Source of the DNA: Lingula anatina
Taxonomy: Eukaryota > Brachiopoda > Lingulata > Lingulida > Lingulidae
NCBI RefSeq assembly: GCF_001039355.2
Contig: NW_019773881.1
Coordinates: forward strand, 261,784-325,783
Length of the DNA stretch: 64,000 nucleotides
Reading direction: 5' to 3'
Shown here piece by piece: positions 19,021 through 33,161 of this stretch (positions within the stretch are counted from its first letter, which is position 1; each line of letters starts with the position of its first letter). Both the position numbers and the translations under genes were made by a program. The notes under the pieces were generated by a model that saw only the letters and a list, made by a program, of their open reading frames with translations, searched no databases and was not told where the DNA came from.

Positions 19021-20761
19021 CACTGATTGTCTGTGCCCAGGTAAGCGGTTCCTATATATCAGCATATATTGGTATTTAAGTTTTTAATTTTGGTAAATTA
19101 TTCTAAATGTTCTCGCATCATTTTTATTGATCTATTTATTTACGTGTATTAGAGTAAAAGCGGCAGTGAAAGTATTAGTAACAGAGCCGCTTTTTTCTTG
19201 TTTGCTTTGCTTGAATAACAAAGCTGGAACTTGTAGAAATTTGTTTAGACTGATAGCAAGCTGAAGCTATTTCGTTGTCCGCAGGCTACATATTCTATTG
19301 AAAAAGGAGATTTAAAGATATGCATTGGGGTATCTCTGCGCGTTATTCGTCGCCCCATTCTGTCCCTTCTTCTCTTAAATAAAATTAAATTAAAGTAAGT
19401 CCTGTAATTAAATAAGATGAGAACCATGGAAGAGTCCAATTTGCTGATTAGTCAATTGATTGATTGAATAAACTGCGTGAACTACAGTAGAATTTGTTTC
19501 CTAGTTAAGACGAAGGAGTTTGGTCCTACTAGTGACCAAACAGTTTGCAAAGGGCCAGGGGTTAGATAGGCGAATTATCTGTAGGACGAGTCAACAAGGT
19601 ATTTCTTAAAATAGCTCCTCACAGATAGGCACACATTTACTTTGATTACAGCTTCATTAAATAGATACATCTAGTTAAGATAGGTGGTTCCCCTAAACAG
19701 AACGACGAGATTATGTGTGATGGTCAACTTATCACTCCCCCAATACAACACGCACCTCCTCTACTGCTATAAGATACTCACGGTCAAAGGTCATTTAACA
19801 AATCGTATCTTTCCCTTTTAGTTAGAATACATGAACAAATACAGAATGCACAGCGTGTGCGTGCGCGTGTGTAAGTGTGCATGTCTGCATTTTTTTTTTT
19901 TTTTTTGTTTTTTTTTTTTGTTTTTTTTTTTTTGAGGGAAAACCATTTAAGGTTGGAGTGTTTGTGCTGAAATTGTAAATGTTACGGTATTAGTTCAGTT
20001 GATCACATGCAGGTCCTATATCCTTAATCTTTCCACCAACCTTATATTATATTATATTATATTGAATTGTATTGCATTGCATTGCATTGCATTGCATTGC
20101 ATTGCATTGCATTATATTATATTATATTATATTATATTATATTATATTATATTATATTATATTATATTATATTATATTAGGCAAAGAGCAAAGGTTCCAA
20201 AAAAAGCAAGCATTCAAAGGGGACGCCAGGTAACTAAATACTTTTTTGGAATAAATGGGTAAATGTCTTATCTGAAATACTGCATTCAAATTAACTTTGA
20301 TTTCCTGATCCTTTCTTTTTTAAAAAAAGTGCCGCCATAAATTTTTCTTCACGTTTGTGGATAAATTCTCTATTATTGTTTAAGGCAAGCTCACAAAGCC
20401 AAACCCCCCACAGATAGAGGACCTCGAGAAACAACTGCAGAAAGAGATGGAAAAGGCGCAGAATCAAATGAAGGCGGCGCTGCAGAACAAGCTGAACAAG
20501 GTGAAGGGCGAGATGGGGCAACAAATCCAACAGATTCAGCGAGAGCTGGCAGCCATGGTAGGTATCATTTGGTTTCCCGTGATTTCGTGATTCGGGAAAC
20601 GTTATGTCTATCTTTGTTGTTAACATACATTTGTTTTTTTTATAGTAATGATAAAGTTTTGATAATAAAATTGGCAAATATAAGGAAAAACTAATTAATA
20701 ACAGTATTTGTGAAGGTTTGCAACATTGCCAGTTTGTCGTATTTAGATATCATGCTGTTAG

Positions 20762-20801
<40 letters not shown>

Positions 20802-23696
20802 TAATAATTCACTGTAAGATTGCAACCAAAGTTGCAATAATTACCAATACTTACAAACTAAAAATAAAAGGATATTAAAATTAAAATCAAAGTTATTATG
20901 TTATGTGAAGTTATGAATGAAGTGTTAGAAAATTAATTACATTTAGAAATTTCACTAACATTTTAAAACACATTATGGTATAAAGGTCGCTCAAAATACC
21001 GAGATTTTTTAAAGGTAGAAACAAAAATTGGTCATTTTTGTTCTGTTTTCTGCTCCCATTCATTTTCTTTGTAAACCAGAACTCATCGGGTATCTTTTTT
21101 AATTTTGGTAACCAGGTTAAGCAGGCAAAAGGAGGTCCAAGAGAGAAGAAGAACCTGTCCGAGGAAGTCAAGTCTTTAATTCAGCGATTGTGGCGAGAGA
21201 AGTCTCGGCTGGAACGACAGTGGAATAAGGTAAGAAAGAGGTGGACAGAAACTGGCTGGGTGGGCGGTGGAAGAGAGAGATTGACAGGCAGATGGGCGGG
21301 GTAACATGGCAGTGGGGACGAGACCATGGTGAGACTGGCAGTTAGGTGGGAATGCCCGTACAGATACATGTATATCTTTAAGTGTATGTATATGGGCAGA
21401 GATACGGCTGTAGAATGGGTATTGAGCAATACGGTGGTGCTGGCAAACGCAGATCACAGTAGGCCTACATGTTCACTAAGACCCCATTTCCAGAGATTAG
21501 ATCGATCTACTTTAGATCGACCTAACTCCCTGGGGGTTCACGCTAAATAGCTATCAGCCGAGCGGACACGAAAGTTAATTACCCCCTTACAGCTTGTAGT
21601 AGGCGGGACGGACATTTAAGCCGGATTATCTGACAGTAATCTAGTGAGACTCCCCGCGGGGATAGATCGATCTAAAAGCTCTGGGAATACAGCCTAAGTT
21701 TCATGGAAGCTTAGTAACGCTATCCTTTGGGTAGCACTGCCCATATGATGAAACTGATACCATCTGGTTTGGCTTATTAATCCTGTCCACTGTTAAGGAA
21801 GCAGTGATGTCCTCTAGATAAGCTATCTAGAGGATAACTTTCCACAGAAGGACCTCCAACCAAGTTAATAAAAGCTAGAAGGGCTGCTGGGTTAGAGAGC
21901 CTGAGGATGGCAGCCAATTTGTTCACTTGATAACGTTATGCAGCTTTGATGACACTGGACTTCTGCACTGCATATCAGGTCTAGACAACTTTGAGTATGC
22001 CTGACAGTACCTTGTTTAATTTGACAGGAAAAGATGGCTTTGGCAAACACATGGAGTAAGGAGAAGGAGAGTGAAGTTAGTGAGATGACCATCGGGATAA
22101 ACGGACTTGTTCAGCAATGGAAACCGGTAGGAACACTTAAAATAATCGTCAAAAAGAAACAGATTCGTGTAAAACTAGCTGAATCCCAACACCTTGTCGT
22201 ACACATTTCATTTATAATGAAATTTTAACATAGTTTGATTCTTATCATCGTTTAAGTCACTTGAATTCAGTTTGACAGTATTGATCAGAAATGACTATTT
22301 TTAATGAATACTATTTTTATTGTATTCAAGTTTGTAAATGAGTGATGCGTGGATGTGAGCTGCATCCCACCGCTGGGTCATAAATTAGTGCTTTTTAAGA
22401 CAGTCAATTTGTCCGGGTATTTAAATTGAGTACACCAAGAAATGATTGAGACAGAGTCATTGATAAGAGCTAAACTTGTATTTCTAATCACTTCATTAGG
22501 AGCAAGTGAAACTGATTTCTTCATGGAATAAAGCAAAAGCAAATCTCATACAGCAGTGGATTAAACAACAGGTATGAAAAGAGTACATGTGACGTGCCCT
22601 TGTCTTTGTAAACAAATATACATACGCTATGCCATCTACATTAACAAATATGCAAACGCTCTACCATTGTATCCGTAAATACTATATAGTATGCGCTGTT
22701 ATCTTCAAACAAATATACCATACAAATATTTGTTTTGTTATTTATTCATTTGTGTCTTTTTTTTCTTTTTTTCGTGCATTATACGATTTCTTTATAATTA
22801 ACCATGGCACCCATGTATTATACAGTTTATCTACCATTTACTTATTTGTTCATTTATTTGTTACAGATACTCAGTAAACCATGTGGAAAATCATCTGACT
22901 GCGGCAGCGACCAATGCTGCGTCTTTGAATACACGCTGAAGGAAAATCCTTTCTCTGCTATTGGTCGTCTAGGTAATTTTTTATTTATTTATTTATGTAT
23001 TTATTTTGAAAAATCACTGAGAGTGATCGAAATCATTCGGAATTGTCAAACTGCCCATTTGTTGTAAATTGTACTTGAAAGATCTCGCCCTCTCTATTTC
23101 TCTCTCTCACTCTCTTAACGTATGACTAGAAACCATGCTTATTATTCATAACTTCAGCACTGCAAGGAGCAGGAACTTGTCAGCCATACAAAAAAGATGG
23201 AGAGTGAGTAGCTTTCCGTGATTCAAAATGATTTTAGTAGAGCATTAAATATAATGCGTTACGTTCATGTTAATAGTATAGAAAAACATTACAAAGGAAA
23301 ACTGGTAAAACTGATGCCAGTGATGTATAGTGATTCTGCCGGTGCTAATTTCAGAGGGTTTTGGCAAGTTCATTTAAATTCATCTAAAATGTTATTTTGA
23401 AATAATAATAATATCTTTAAAAACTGACCAACCATAGGTCTAGAATTACATATTATATTATATTATATTATATTATATTATATTATATTATATTATATTA
23501 TATTATATTATATTATATTTACAGAAAGTGCGATGCGTTAGGCCCTTTGATGGTCCAAAATAAATACATCAACGACTGCCCTTGCTCGCCGTCCATGAAC
23601 TGCGCCTCGGACAACACCTATTCTGAACATGGCTACATCCTTCCAAAGGATCCCAAATGTACCGAGAAAGAGGTCGGAAGTGGAGATGAGAACTGA
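18990..23696 (+). CDS. Secreted helical-repeat protein with a ten-cysteine prokineticin/colipase-like domain
   Basis: Nine exons, all phases closing: 18990-19040, 20181-20229, 20385-20557, 21116-21229, 22028-22126, 22500-22571, 22867-22972, 23158-23203, 23525-23696; 293 residues. Exon 1 is a signal peptide (MRTLLVLLLVALIVCAQ). Exon 2 is Lys/Ser-rich. Exon 3 is a Gln/Lys coiled coil (IEDLEKQLQKEMEKAQNQMK). Exons 4-6 are short helical modules, each with paired Trp (RLWREK/RQWNK, NTWSKEK/QQWKP, SSWNKAK/QQWIKQQ). Exons 7-9 hold ten Cys spaced as C-x5-C-x4-CC ... C ... C ... CPC-x4-C ... C, as in prokineticin, Dickkopf and colipase folds. It is presumably extracellular; role unknown. The combination is not one I recognise. 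A likely poly-A signal AATAAA lies at 23902-23907. Confidence 0.85.
19891..19933. repeat. Interrupted poly-T tract
   Basis: Long T-runs broken by single G residues, in intron 1 of the cysteine-rich gene. Confidence 0.85.
20041..20180. repeat. (ATTAT)n/(ATTGC)n array abutting a 3' splice site
   Basis: Pentanucleotide ATTAT units with an inner block of ATTGC units (about 20065-20111). The last unit ends TATTAG, which is itself the acceptor of exon 2 (20181), so the array replaces the usual pyrimidine tract. Confidence 0.92.
20763..20800. repeat. (AAT)n microsatellite
   Basis: Trinucleotide array in intron 3 of the cysteine-rich gene. Confidence 0.9.
21478..21695. mobile_element. MITE-like element, copy 1
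   Basis: About 218 bp, nearly identical to 31601-31817. The ends form imperfect inverted repeats of about 30 bp (5' CCAGAGATTAGATCGATCTA; 3' end inverted reads CCCAGAGCTTTTAGATCG). TAGATCGATCTA is itself palindromic. There is no coding capacity. It lies in intron 4 of the cysteine-rich gene. Confidence 0.75.
21811..21833. repeat. Short perfect hairpin
   Basis: CCTCTAGATA-AGC-TATCTAGAGG, a 10-bp stem with a 3-base loop in intron 4. No function is evident. Confidence 0.6.
23448..23519. repeat. (ATATT)n array abutting the last 3' splice site
   Basis: About 14 units of ATATT run to within five bases of the acceptor TTACAG of exon 9 (23525). It is the same motif class as in intron 1 of the same gene. 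Confidence 0.92.
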
Positions 23697-25162
23697 ATGT
23701 GCACGCGCGCTGCAATGGGCGCATTTAATTGGCATTTTCCTGTCGTTTCTTTTTGTATAGACACTAGAAAGGTCATTCAAAAAATTATTAACTACTAATA
23801 ATTGTTTTTATACGGAAATCAAATTGGAAAAATGAAAACAGAAATACCATAGTAAGAATTAAATGGAGAAAACCAACTTACGAAAATTACTTTCGTCAAC
23901 AATAAATCATTATTGCAAGTAATCGAGATTTGTCTTCAATAGGAATGCTGAGAGTGGCCTTTTCAATTGTTTGTCAGTGTTCGCTGTCCCACGCAACTTC
24001 ATTCAACATTAAAGAAAAGGGTCATTGATTCCATACATTGGTTCTTGTTTGTCCATTGTTTAAAATCACCGGTCAAAACATAATTAATAAGTTAAAAATT
24101 TCTATAATAATATTTTGTTTCGTTTTTATAAAGCAAGCCTGAAATTTGACCACGTGAGCTTTAGCCTGATTCCATTTGCCCATGCCCAACTGTTTTCAAT
24201 GGTTAGTTCTGAAATTCAGTGAACCATTCCTGAGCTACATAATGTAATCCATTACGATACTCAGCACCCTGCCCAAACTATGAGCTATATCTTTTTTCTC
24301 TTCGAATCTTTTAAAAATAGCCATCGACATACAGGGGTTATAAAACTGCTTGATGAAAGCACCTAAATAGTGCATGCATCCAAAGTGATCATGCATCTTG
24401 AAATTTGAGAAACAGACAAACGGACTCTACATTTGTCTCCTTTTTGGTAACTGTTTGCCAAAATATGGGCGTTGGTCTATTGTTTATTCTTTTTTCATAT
24501 CTAATTAATGAACACCTTCCTTATTGCTATTAATATAAATCACATTTTATTATTGTTGTAGAATATTTAACAAAAAGAGTGTCTTCCGTAATTTGATCTT
24601 TTTTTCAGAACATAACACGCTGATGGAATGCTCTTTCCTCGAATCCTATTACACATGAGCTGTTTTTATAATTTTTCCTTTCTTATTTCTTTTATTAATT
24701 TGCAAGAGTTCACGATTTCATTTGTTTCAAACTTCTCCAGCTCCAAAAGTTACGAAGAGAAAAGATGTGCCATTACTTCATTAAAAGATGTTCCGTTCAT
24801 TAAGGGGCGTTTTTATTATGGTTCAAAGCTTTTAATTATATTGAAATGAAAGGCGGCATAGAGAAGTACTTAGTTTGCACTTTATTGTCCTTGTAGGTTA
24901 ACAAAATAACGTAGTTTTGTATGGTCGGTTTTATCGAATTCATTAAGTCAAAATAATACAACATTTTTTGATATACTAATTGCAGTTAAAGGTAACTCCA
25001 TTGCATTATACAGCTGAAAGCCCAGAATGATTTGACGAGTTTAATTGTCTAAATGAAAACTTAAGGTAACCCTAGTAATTTACAGCTAATTTAAATATGT
25101 CAAATATGACATTTGTATATAATAACAGACCTTTATTCCGAATTAGCCTGCAAAATCAATCT
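23697..25162. other. Intergenic DNA between convergent genes
   Basis: Downstream flanks of the cysteine-rich gene (plus) and the ankyrin gene (minus). AT-rich; no supportable exon. Confidence 0.55.
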
Positions 25163-27645
25163 TCAGTAGCGCCTGTTGTGAATTGATTTTGAATCATATA
25201 AATTGTGAACGAGATTTGCTCTAGCGGTTACCAATTTGTTGGAATTCCCCGCCGCTATATGCGAGATATTAGGGCTCTTGTAATGAGCCGCTCCATAGTG
25301 AAGTCTTTCGAATACACTAGGTTCTTGCGTATGTGCTCTAATTGTTGGCGGTAAGTTCGATTGCCGCTTTAATAGGCGTGTCGTCTTCTCGTGCGTTGCA
25401 ATGGCGATTTGCTGCGGAGTTGTCAAAGTTGTGTCGGGATGGGGACCCTTTTGCACTGCGGCCGTAGGCCTTGTTGAAAGCGTTGGGGATGAAGTATGTA
25501 AATTATCCGAATAGGACTGTGCGGGTCTCTTTTTAAGAATCCCTTTTAACGATGAAGTTGCCTTAAATGTTTGATCTCTGTTGTGCACCCTCACAGGGTT
25601 TGTCGAAGTTTGATATGGGTTGGTTGACTTTGTTTTTGATCTTTTAAACCTGTACATATTTGCTGGGGACCACAAATTACTTTCATATCTGTAACTACCA
25701 ATCGCAGTTACAACGGGCTGAAATTGTTTTGGCGGGCGAGAAAACGTCGACGAGCAGTTGTGTATTTTTGAGCGAGGCGGCTGTTTTGAGGATAAATCTG
25801 TCCTTTTTCCATATAAACGAGGGGAAATATCTGATATTTCTTCTCTCGATTCGTACTGTTCGCCGATTTTCTTGTTTTTGTATGAGTGCCGAAACACAGG
25901 TGAAGTTCTTGGTGAAGGTGAAAGAGTTTCGTATCCATCATCTGGTCGCATTTTGTTAGCACTGTTTTCAGATTCGCTTGTTTCGTGTTCTTCTCGCCCA
26001 CTGGTGTGTTTCCTTTTTCTTTTCTCATTCTCACTGTCTAATTCCTCTAAAAACCCGCACCCTGAATCTGCCATTTCGCTGACGCTCCCAACGTTCAATT
26101 TTTCACTTGAAGAAAATAACCCTTCCGTATCATTTTCCTCCTCATTCTCGGAATCAACTTCCATTTCTGAAAAATGTCTTCTTATCCTTGGTACTCTTTC
26201 GCGTGGTTTAATGAATTTAAAGAGGTCCCCATTCATGTAGTCAATGAGTTCTACCAAGTCGTGCATCCCTGCGTCGTACGCCATCTGGCGACATGAAACT
26301 GAGTACCAAGACAAGCTCACCTCCCCTGTTTCGTCTTCAGCTCTTTCCTGTAAATAAAGATCACAGTGAATTGGATTCCTTGCCAGCTAAATAGCAATCT
26401 CAAAACAGCAATTTTGAGCTAATAAGATTTTGTTTAATAAATATTAAGCTTAACAGAGTGACATCAAACAAGACTTTGAATACAAGAAAACAAAGGGCGT
26501 GTCTCACAATTGCCAACGCACTGCGTCTGGCTTTTAAATCACTATCATGGAGTCCATAATACAAATCTCACTTAGGCCTATAATCAAGAGCTGAAATCAA
26601 ACATCACATTCGCTGGCGTTTCTAACGAGCATGCTCTTGTCTCTAAATTGAGAATCAATGTTCCACCGTGCGGTAATAAAGCTCAGGAACTCACAATATT
26701 TAAATATTCAAAAGGCCTCTAAAAAATCGAAACTGTTAATGTGCGCCCTTTAAATTCTGTCGATAAACGGCATAAAGGAACCTAGTAGATTGGCGTCATC
26801 GAAGTAAAATTATGCTAATATAAATAATAAATTCCTCAATTTTTTCAATACAAAGCTAAAATTATCAACAATAAAAAACAGGTAAGGATTTGTAGGAAGC
26901 ATAATCATAATGTTATATAGGCTATAATTTATTGTCATAAACACTCAAACTTGATAAAGTTATTGAAAATTTGAGTTTAGATTGAAGTTTGAAAACTTGA
27001 TTAGTTTGGACACAATATGATGGCCACAATATGATGCAGCCGTGATTTTATGTTCGCAAAATTTCTCTAGTCTTTATAATGGGTGTGCAATAAGATGTGA
27101 TCCAGTTTACAATTAATTATATATTATAAAATAAAAAAAAGCAAATTGTCGACTTACCAAGCGAGATGTCTCAAAATTTCTATCTACACCATTGTCGAGA
27201 AGAAATTCCGCCATTTCTTCTTTACCATGGCGTATAGCTGCCACAAGGAGATTTTCACTGAACTGGATGAAAATGAAAAAAATATAATTATTCATTATAT
27301 TCAGAAATATAATTATTCATTTCTTAATATAGTCCTATCCATTTTCAATTTCTTTGTAATTCTATGCACAAGCTAATAAAATGATTTATCTTAATTTGAT
27401 TCTGCCTGTACAAATTTAGCAAAGCTGAAGTGCTGATTTTAAGGTGAGCCCAATTAAATGTTTGCTAATAACTAGATCGCCAGAACCTTACCCATTCCAT
27501 GTTTATGTCGGCATTTTCTTTGTCCAGCAGAATTTCAACTTCATCAATGTCGCCCTCACACACGGCCTTGTATAATGCCTGAAATATTTTGATATCAAAA
27601 TATATAATTTTCGGTGCCTCTTGCAACGGAAAAGACATGCTAATA

Positions 27646-27726
<81 letters not shown>

Positions 27727-28503
27727 AAGGAATTGAGTGGAAAATGGACAAAAGAAAGATAGGAATGTATGAAGGGAAGCAATAATATTTTCTACTCGTT
27801 TAAGCATAAAATGAAAATATTTGTTTTCCAGAATAGATAATATCTGTCCGCTCTCACCCAGTCAAACATACTGTAGTTCTATTTTTAGTTTTCTGAACCA
27901 ATTGAAATCTAACTGCGTTTATTTAAACCAAAACACAAAACATTGCACTTAAAAGTATTGCAATCACATTTACTACATATCACTCGACGCAAGAGGCAGT
28001 TATTTCTACCATAAAATCGATTTATTAGACGCCATGTTTGTTTTTATTACCCAGTTCGCATTGTATAACTCTGAATGCCCGAACAGCCCAGCAACTGTGG
28101 ATTTTCCTATAGAATACGGTAATAAGTTTATATAAAAAGGACCACCACTCGTCGACTCTGTTTCAATCGTATTTATACGGCAAACACGACCTTTTCCACG
28201 TAACCCCATAACTTCGCCAGGTAATGCGCTAAGGTCAGAATGTGATAAAAGGCAGACTCGAACCATTTTATTGAAAACCCTGAAAACGCTTTACATATTG
28301 CACAATACTTGTTTCATAAATACTGGTATTTTGTTTGGTCGTGGTAATAAAGCAGACGTCTTTACTTAGCAAAACTAGCTATATTGTACGCAACTTGTTA
28401 TTTCCTGTGCAATCGACGGCAGTTAAGGCCTTAACGACGCTTTTGTGGGGTATGATGGAATTTTAAATAGAGTTTCAAAAGATGTGTATCTTTCTCAAAT
28501 TTA

Positions 28504-28541
<38 letters not shown>

Positions 28542-31500
28542 CCCCACCTCTTTCGTTCTCCTTTTCTTTGTTTATCACGCTCAGGTATTTTCTTTCAATA
28601 TGTAATTTTATTGAAATATTCAATTACATTTAATTTAAAAACATTCTGTCGCTGATATTCAGTTGTGTCGGGTTTACATACTGAAATGCTGTTCACATGG
28701 CGTCCCTATGAACACATCAAGTTAAAACAGTGCAGATAACCTTAATCTAGCAACTGTCAAAAACTGAAGTCACTTACTTCTTTTTCTTCATATTGCATTT
28801 CTTCCGGTTCCAGATCTTCTTCATCTTCCTCTTCCTCCCCTTCCTCCTCGTTAAGGACTCCATTTTCATCTACATCCGAGGTCCTTTCTTCGCAGTTCAC
28901 AGATGAATTTTCAGTGGTTTCTTCTCCGGGATCTTTTTCCTCGTCTTCTGTGTCTTTCTTGCGGTGTTTGGCCTTTGGGTGAAGCTTTGGGATGCGAAGA
29001 GTATGTTCTTGTGGTTCTGAACTGATATGACTAGCATCTTTAGCACCAGTGGGCTGAAAATATATATTGTGTATATATGTATATCATCGATTTGTTGTGA
29101 CTCATGGGCATTCGATACAGTAACATTTTATATCTATAATTGCAGTATTGCGATTTGATCGTTCGCAAATATAGGATTGATTTCTCTTTCACACACAAAC
29201 ACATGCATCTATGTACATGTACACACATTGACTCACATGCACTCGCACACGAAAATTTAATTCACACACAATTGAACAGCGCACACGCAGACCCGCATAC
29301 AAGCACACTCGTGCACTCGCATTCACATACAAACATCGAGAAATGATATGAACGTTCTCACAGACATTTTTAGCAACGGTTGCTTTCTGCTTAATTTTCA
29401 AATCGATAGACGTTCTTGCCAACTCTACAAGGCAGTCTGCTTCAAAATAAAAACACTGCAACTAAAGTGACAGAAAAACCAGCGCCGCCAGATGCCTGAA
29501 ACACCCACTAAACGTTTGATCTATATACATGTATTAAAACTTGCACAACCGTGAGTAGCTTTCCCTACCTGTATCCAGGCCTCCTTCAACGTGTGATAAA
29601 ACCGCGTTTTAACAAAGTACATGGTCCCCTTTTGGGGGTCTGAGACCCACTTTTACGACGACTTCATATTAACGTGTTTTGCATTGCTGCTTCTGGTCCA
29701 CACGGATTGAATTGAATTGACAGACCCAATACAGGGGTCATCGATAGATTGTTCCGCTATATGAATATCATAACAGAAACTGGAGATACAACTCAACTGT
29801 AAATAAACTAGCAATCCGAAATTTTGATTGAGAATTAAACTGTTTTAATGTTCAAAATAAAAAATGGCCCAAAAGTTGAGGGAAATACAAAGGAACACAC
29901 GCATTTCAAGATTTAAGACGTGTTAACAAATGTGCATGACTTTTCGGTGCACCCCATAATCGTTATGGCGATTAAACCAGCAATGAATGATTTTGAAACG
30001 TGAAATCACGAGAGTTTACTGCTTCATTAAGCGGGCAACAATATCGTTGGATCCGCTTACAATGGAGGGGTTGACAAAGGTCAACCGATTTGATTCGAAC
30101 TTGACATCGTAAACCCACGATGAATGGAACATAACATGTTTGTTTGTTGTTAAATTTCTGGCAAAGTAAAAATATTCAATATGGCCAACTGTGACTCCGT
30201 CAATATTTATGCGTCATGTCGGAGTTTTCTATGACACTAACGGCCACCTGTGGGGCCCTTTTAGTATTTCAGTATTTTTTCGGGTAGAAAACAAACAGTT
30301 CCTGTTTTCTGTTTTCATTTTTCTTAACTCCTACGGGTCTGGAATCCCGGGCATTTTGCCAAAAGTTAAAGAGACAGGGTATGCGAGTGCCATTATCCAA
30401 AATCGTCGTTTTTTTTTTTTACAATTTTATTTTAGAAGGGCAGCACTGATGCATGCTTTGAAATAAGGCAATCTTTATCTCCTGATCATAAAAATGAACA
30501 TTAAGACCAAATTGAGAACGCAAAGAATGCATGCAAGATTTATTCGGCTTATGTTTAGTAAGGGAAATATGCTCCTAAAAGGTAAAAAAAAGCCTTTTAC
30601 ATCGAGGGATATATTCTAGCAATGCAATTTGCGCATTTTGAAATGTCCCAATATTTTTTCTCTGAAGAGGTTTTTAACCCCTGTGAAAAGTTCGCTAACT
30701 GCTGTTATGTTATTTACCGTGTAGAACATAGAGATGGAACATGTAGATGGAAAAAGGGACTATGTGAATCCGGATAAAGTTGTGCCTAGTGCTTGATAAG
30801 TAAGTCCCAAAAATCATTGAAATATCGATACAAACTAGCATCGTTTATTCTCAGGACAAAATTCAGTATAACATACATGTACTACTAGAGGAAACCACTG
30901 CGTCAGTAGATATAAAGAGGAGTGTATCCCTTTCTTTTTTATTAACTAAGTGCCAAAAACGTCCATTTATACAAAAAGTGCCTAGCAAAAAGGATTCGTT
31001 TGCTTTCCGACTTCTTTTTCGATGGGTTTTTACAAAAAAAATAATTCAAAACTTAACAACCTGCATCACGGAAATGAGTTAAGTCTAAAAACCATTATGA
31101 ATTATTCCTTGTGTGAACAGAGCCTGAAAGAGTATGGCATAGACTATTTAGGAAACGATCGATAATGGAATGGAAATTGTAAGTCCGATACATTAACCAT
31201 GCTTGGCAATAAATCAAAACATCGCTTTCCATATGTAATCTTCTCTAAGCCTTGTTAGACTCCTTTTTTATCTTAGAGAGACCCCCCATCTGAGATTTTT
31301 GGCGAGAAATAAGAAGCGAGCGAGTATTTAGCAATCTTTTGCGCTTACCGTCCATTTCACTTCTTTTGATACCTTGTTTAACAGCTGCTGTATTCGATAT
31401 ATTCCTAATAGTTTAGAAGCTCAATTCACGAAAAATGCACGTTGGAGAAGGAGAAGTGATCTCATTGTTTCAAGACACGGAGGGGGGGGGGGGGGGGGGG

Positions 31501-32080
31501 GGGAAACTGAAAAAAATTCGACGAAGACCAATTCGATAGTTTTCTCCTTTGATATCCAATTTGATTTTCACTTCGTTATTTTGTACACAGCCATGTATTT
31601 AAGACCCCATTCCCAGAGATTAGATCGATCTAACTAGATCGACCTAACTCCCTGGGGGTTCACGCTAAATAGCTGTCAGTCGAGCGGGTACGAAAGTTAA
31701 TTACCCCCTTACAGCTTGTAGTAGGCGGGACGGACATTTAAGCCGGATTATCTGACAGTAATCTAGTTAGACTCCCCACGGGGATAGATCGATCTAAAAT
31801 CTATGAGAATGCGCCCTAAAAGCTCTTTTTTTAATAACCTCGTAAATGCCAGGTCAGGTCCGTACGTGTGTGAACCCTGCACAGCTCAGGTCCATTAATA
31901 GATTTTGAAAACAATGCGCTTTGTTTTTTCGGTCCACTTACATGACCCTTTCAATGGGAGGGTTTTCCGTGTCAAACTTGTATGATCTGGCACGAGCAGA
32001 TTTAGAAAAAAATATGGTGGCACAAAACTCAATCAATTTTGCATATTGCATTAGATACCTGATTCATAGCCAGAGTCTTA

Positions 32081-32175
<95 letters not shown>

Positions 32176-33124
32176 TTATCGGTTTTCTTTTCGGAACGCC
32201 CCTCCACCCCCACCGCCCCCACCGCCAATTTTATTTAAATTGCCTCCCAGGTGCCTTTGGACTAGTGTGCACTAAATGTACTGGTAAACCATAGTAAGCA
32301 TGCAGACAAATAGATCACAATTTTTTTAGATCTAAGACATACCAACAAAAGAACAAACGGATTTATCAGTGATATAGTTGGTTCAGACTGCCTACAAATC
32401 AGTCTAGCTTTGACAGTTTGGAGTGCGAAGTTGAGCCTGCTATGGGCTCCGAAACTTCTGGTTTAATAATTTGAAGTCCTCATAACGGACTCGTTGAAAA
32501 GCAGCTAAAAAAATTTTTCTACTGACTGTGTGTTGGGTTAAAAGGTGAACGATTTCTCTACTATTGAGAAAATGATGGAGAAAATCCACGTTGTTTTTTA
32601 AGCATATTGTTTATAAAACCTTAGGTTCAAATGAATAAATAGCTAACTAAAATGGTTTTTTGCGGTGCCCTATTAGCGATGTAAGCAAGGTTAGTGTTTC
32701 AAAATTACAAAATAACACCAAGAAAAAACTTCTGAAATTGCTACTTTCAGTGCTTTGTGTGCGCGTTTGCTGAAGTTGATTGCACATGTGACACCGTTCA
32801 AACATCGCTGATCGGGAACAAAACTAGAACAATCAAATTTACCAACGGGTGTGTGCTGGAAACACAATATACAATTAACGGAGATATTTACACAAACTGG
32901 CTCACTGCAGCAAAAGACAGCGCACATTGTTGGCAGAACTGACACTGCTGAAAGAGACAGCGCTTTTTGTTGGCTGTCTTGCCTATAAAATCTCATAATC
33001 TTATGTGAATTATTGAGGCAAGCGGTGAGTCGCGTAGCGGTAACATTGGTGCTATATGAACCGCTGTGCGAAAGCTAGTTGTAAAGGATTTTGTATCACT
33101 ATTAAATTCGGGGGCAACGAGGTC

Positions 33125-33161
<37 letters not shown>

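Noticed and set aside
25758-26240. 160-codon plus-strand ORF
   Set aside because: It is antisense to the last exon of the ankyrin gene, with no splice or domain support.
27503-27782. Leu/Ser/His repeat ORFs on the minus strand
   Set aside because: They are translations of the (GT)n(GA)n microsatellite.
28006-28266. 86-codon minus-strand ORF in an ankyrin-gene intron
   Set aside because: It looks protein-like in composition but has no splice consensus at its edges, no recognised domain and no frame link to the neighbouring exons.
32757-32942. Cys-containing 61-codon plus-strand ORF
   Set aside because: No signal peptide, no splice sites and no family resemblance.
33010-33080. tRNA/SINE-like A-box (GTCGCGTAGCGGTAAC)
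   Set aside because: No B-box and no cloverleaf could be built around it.
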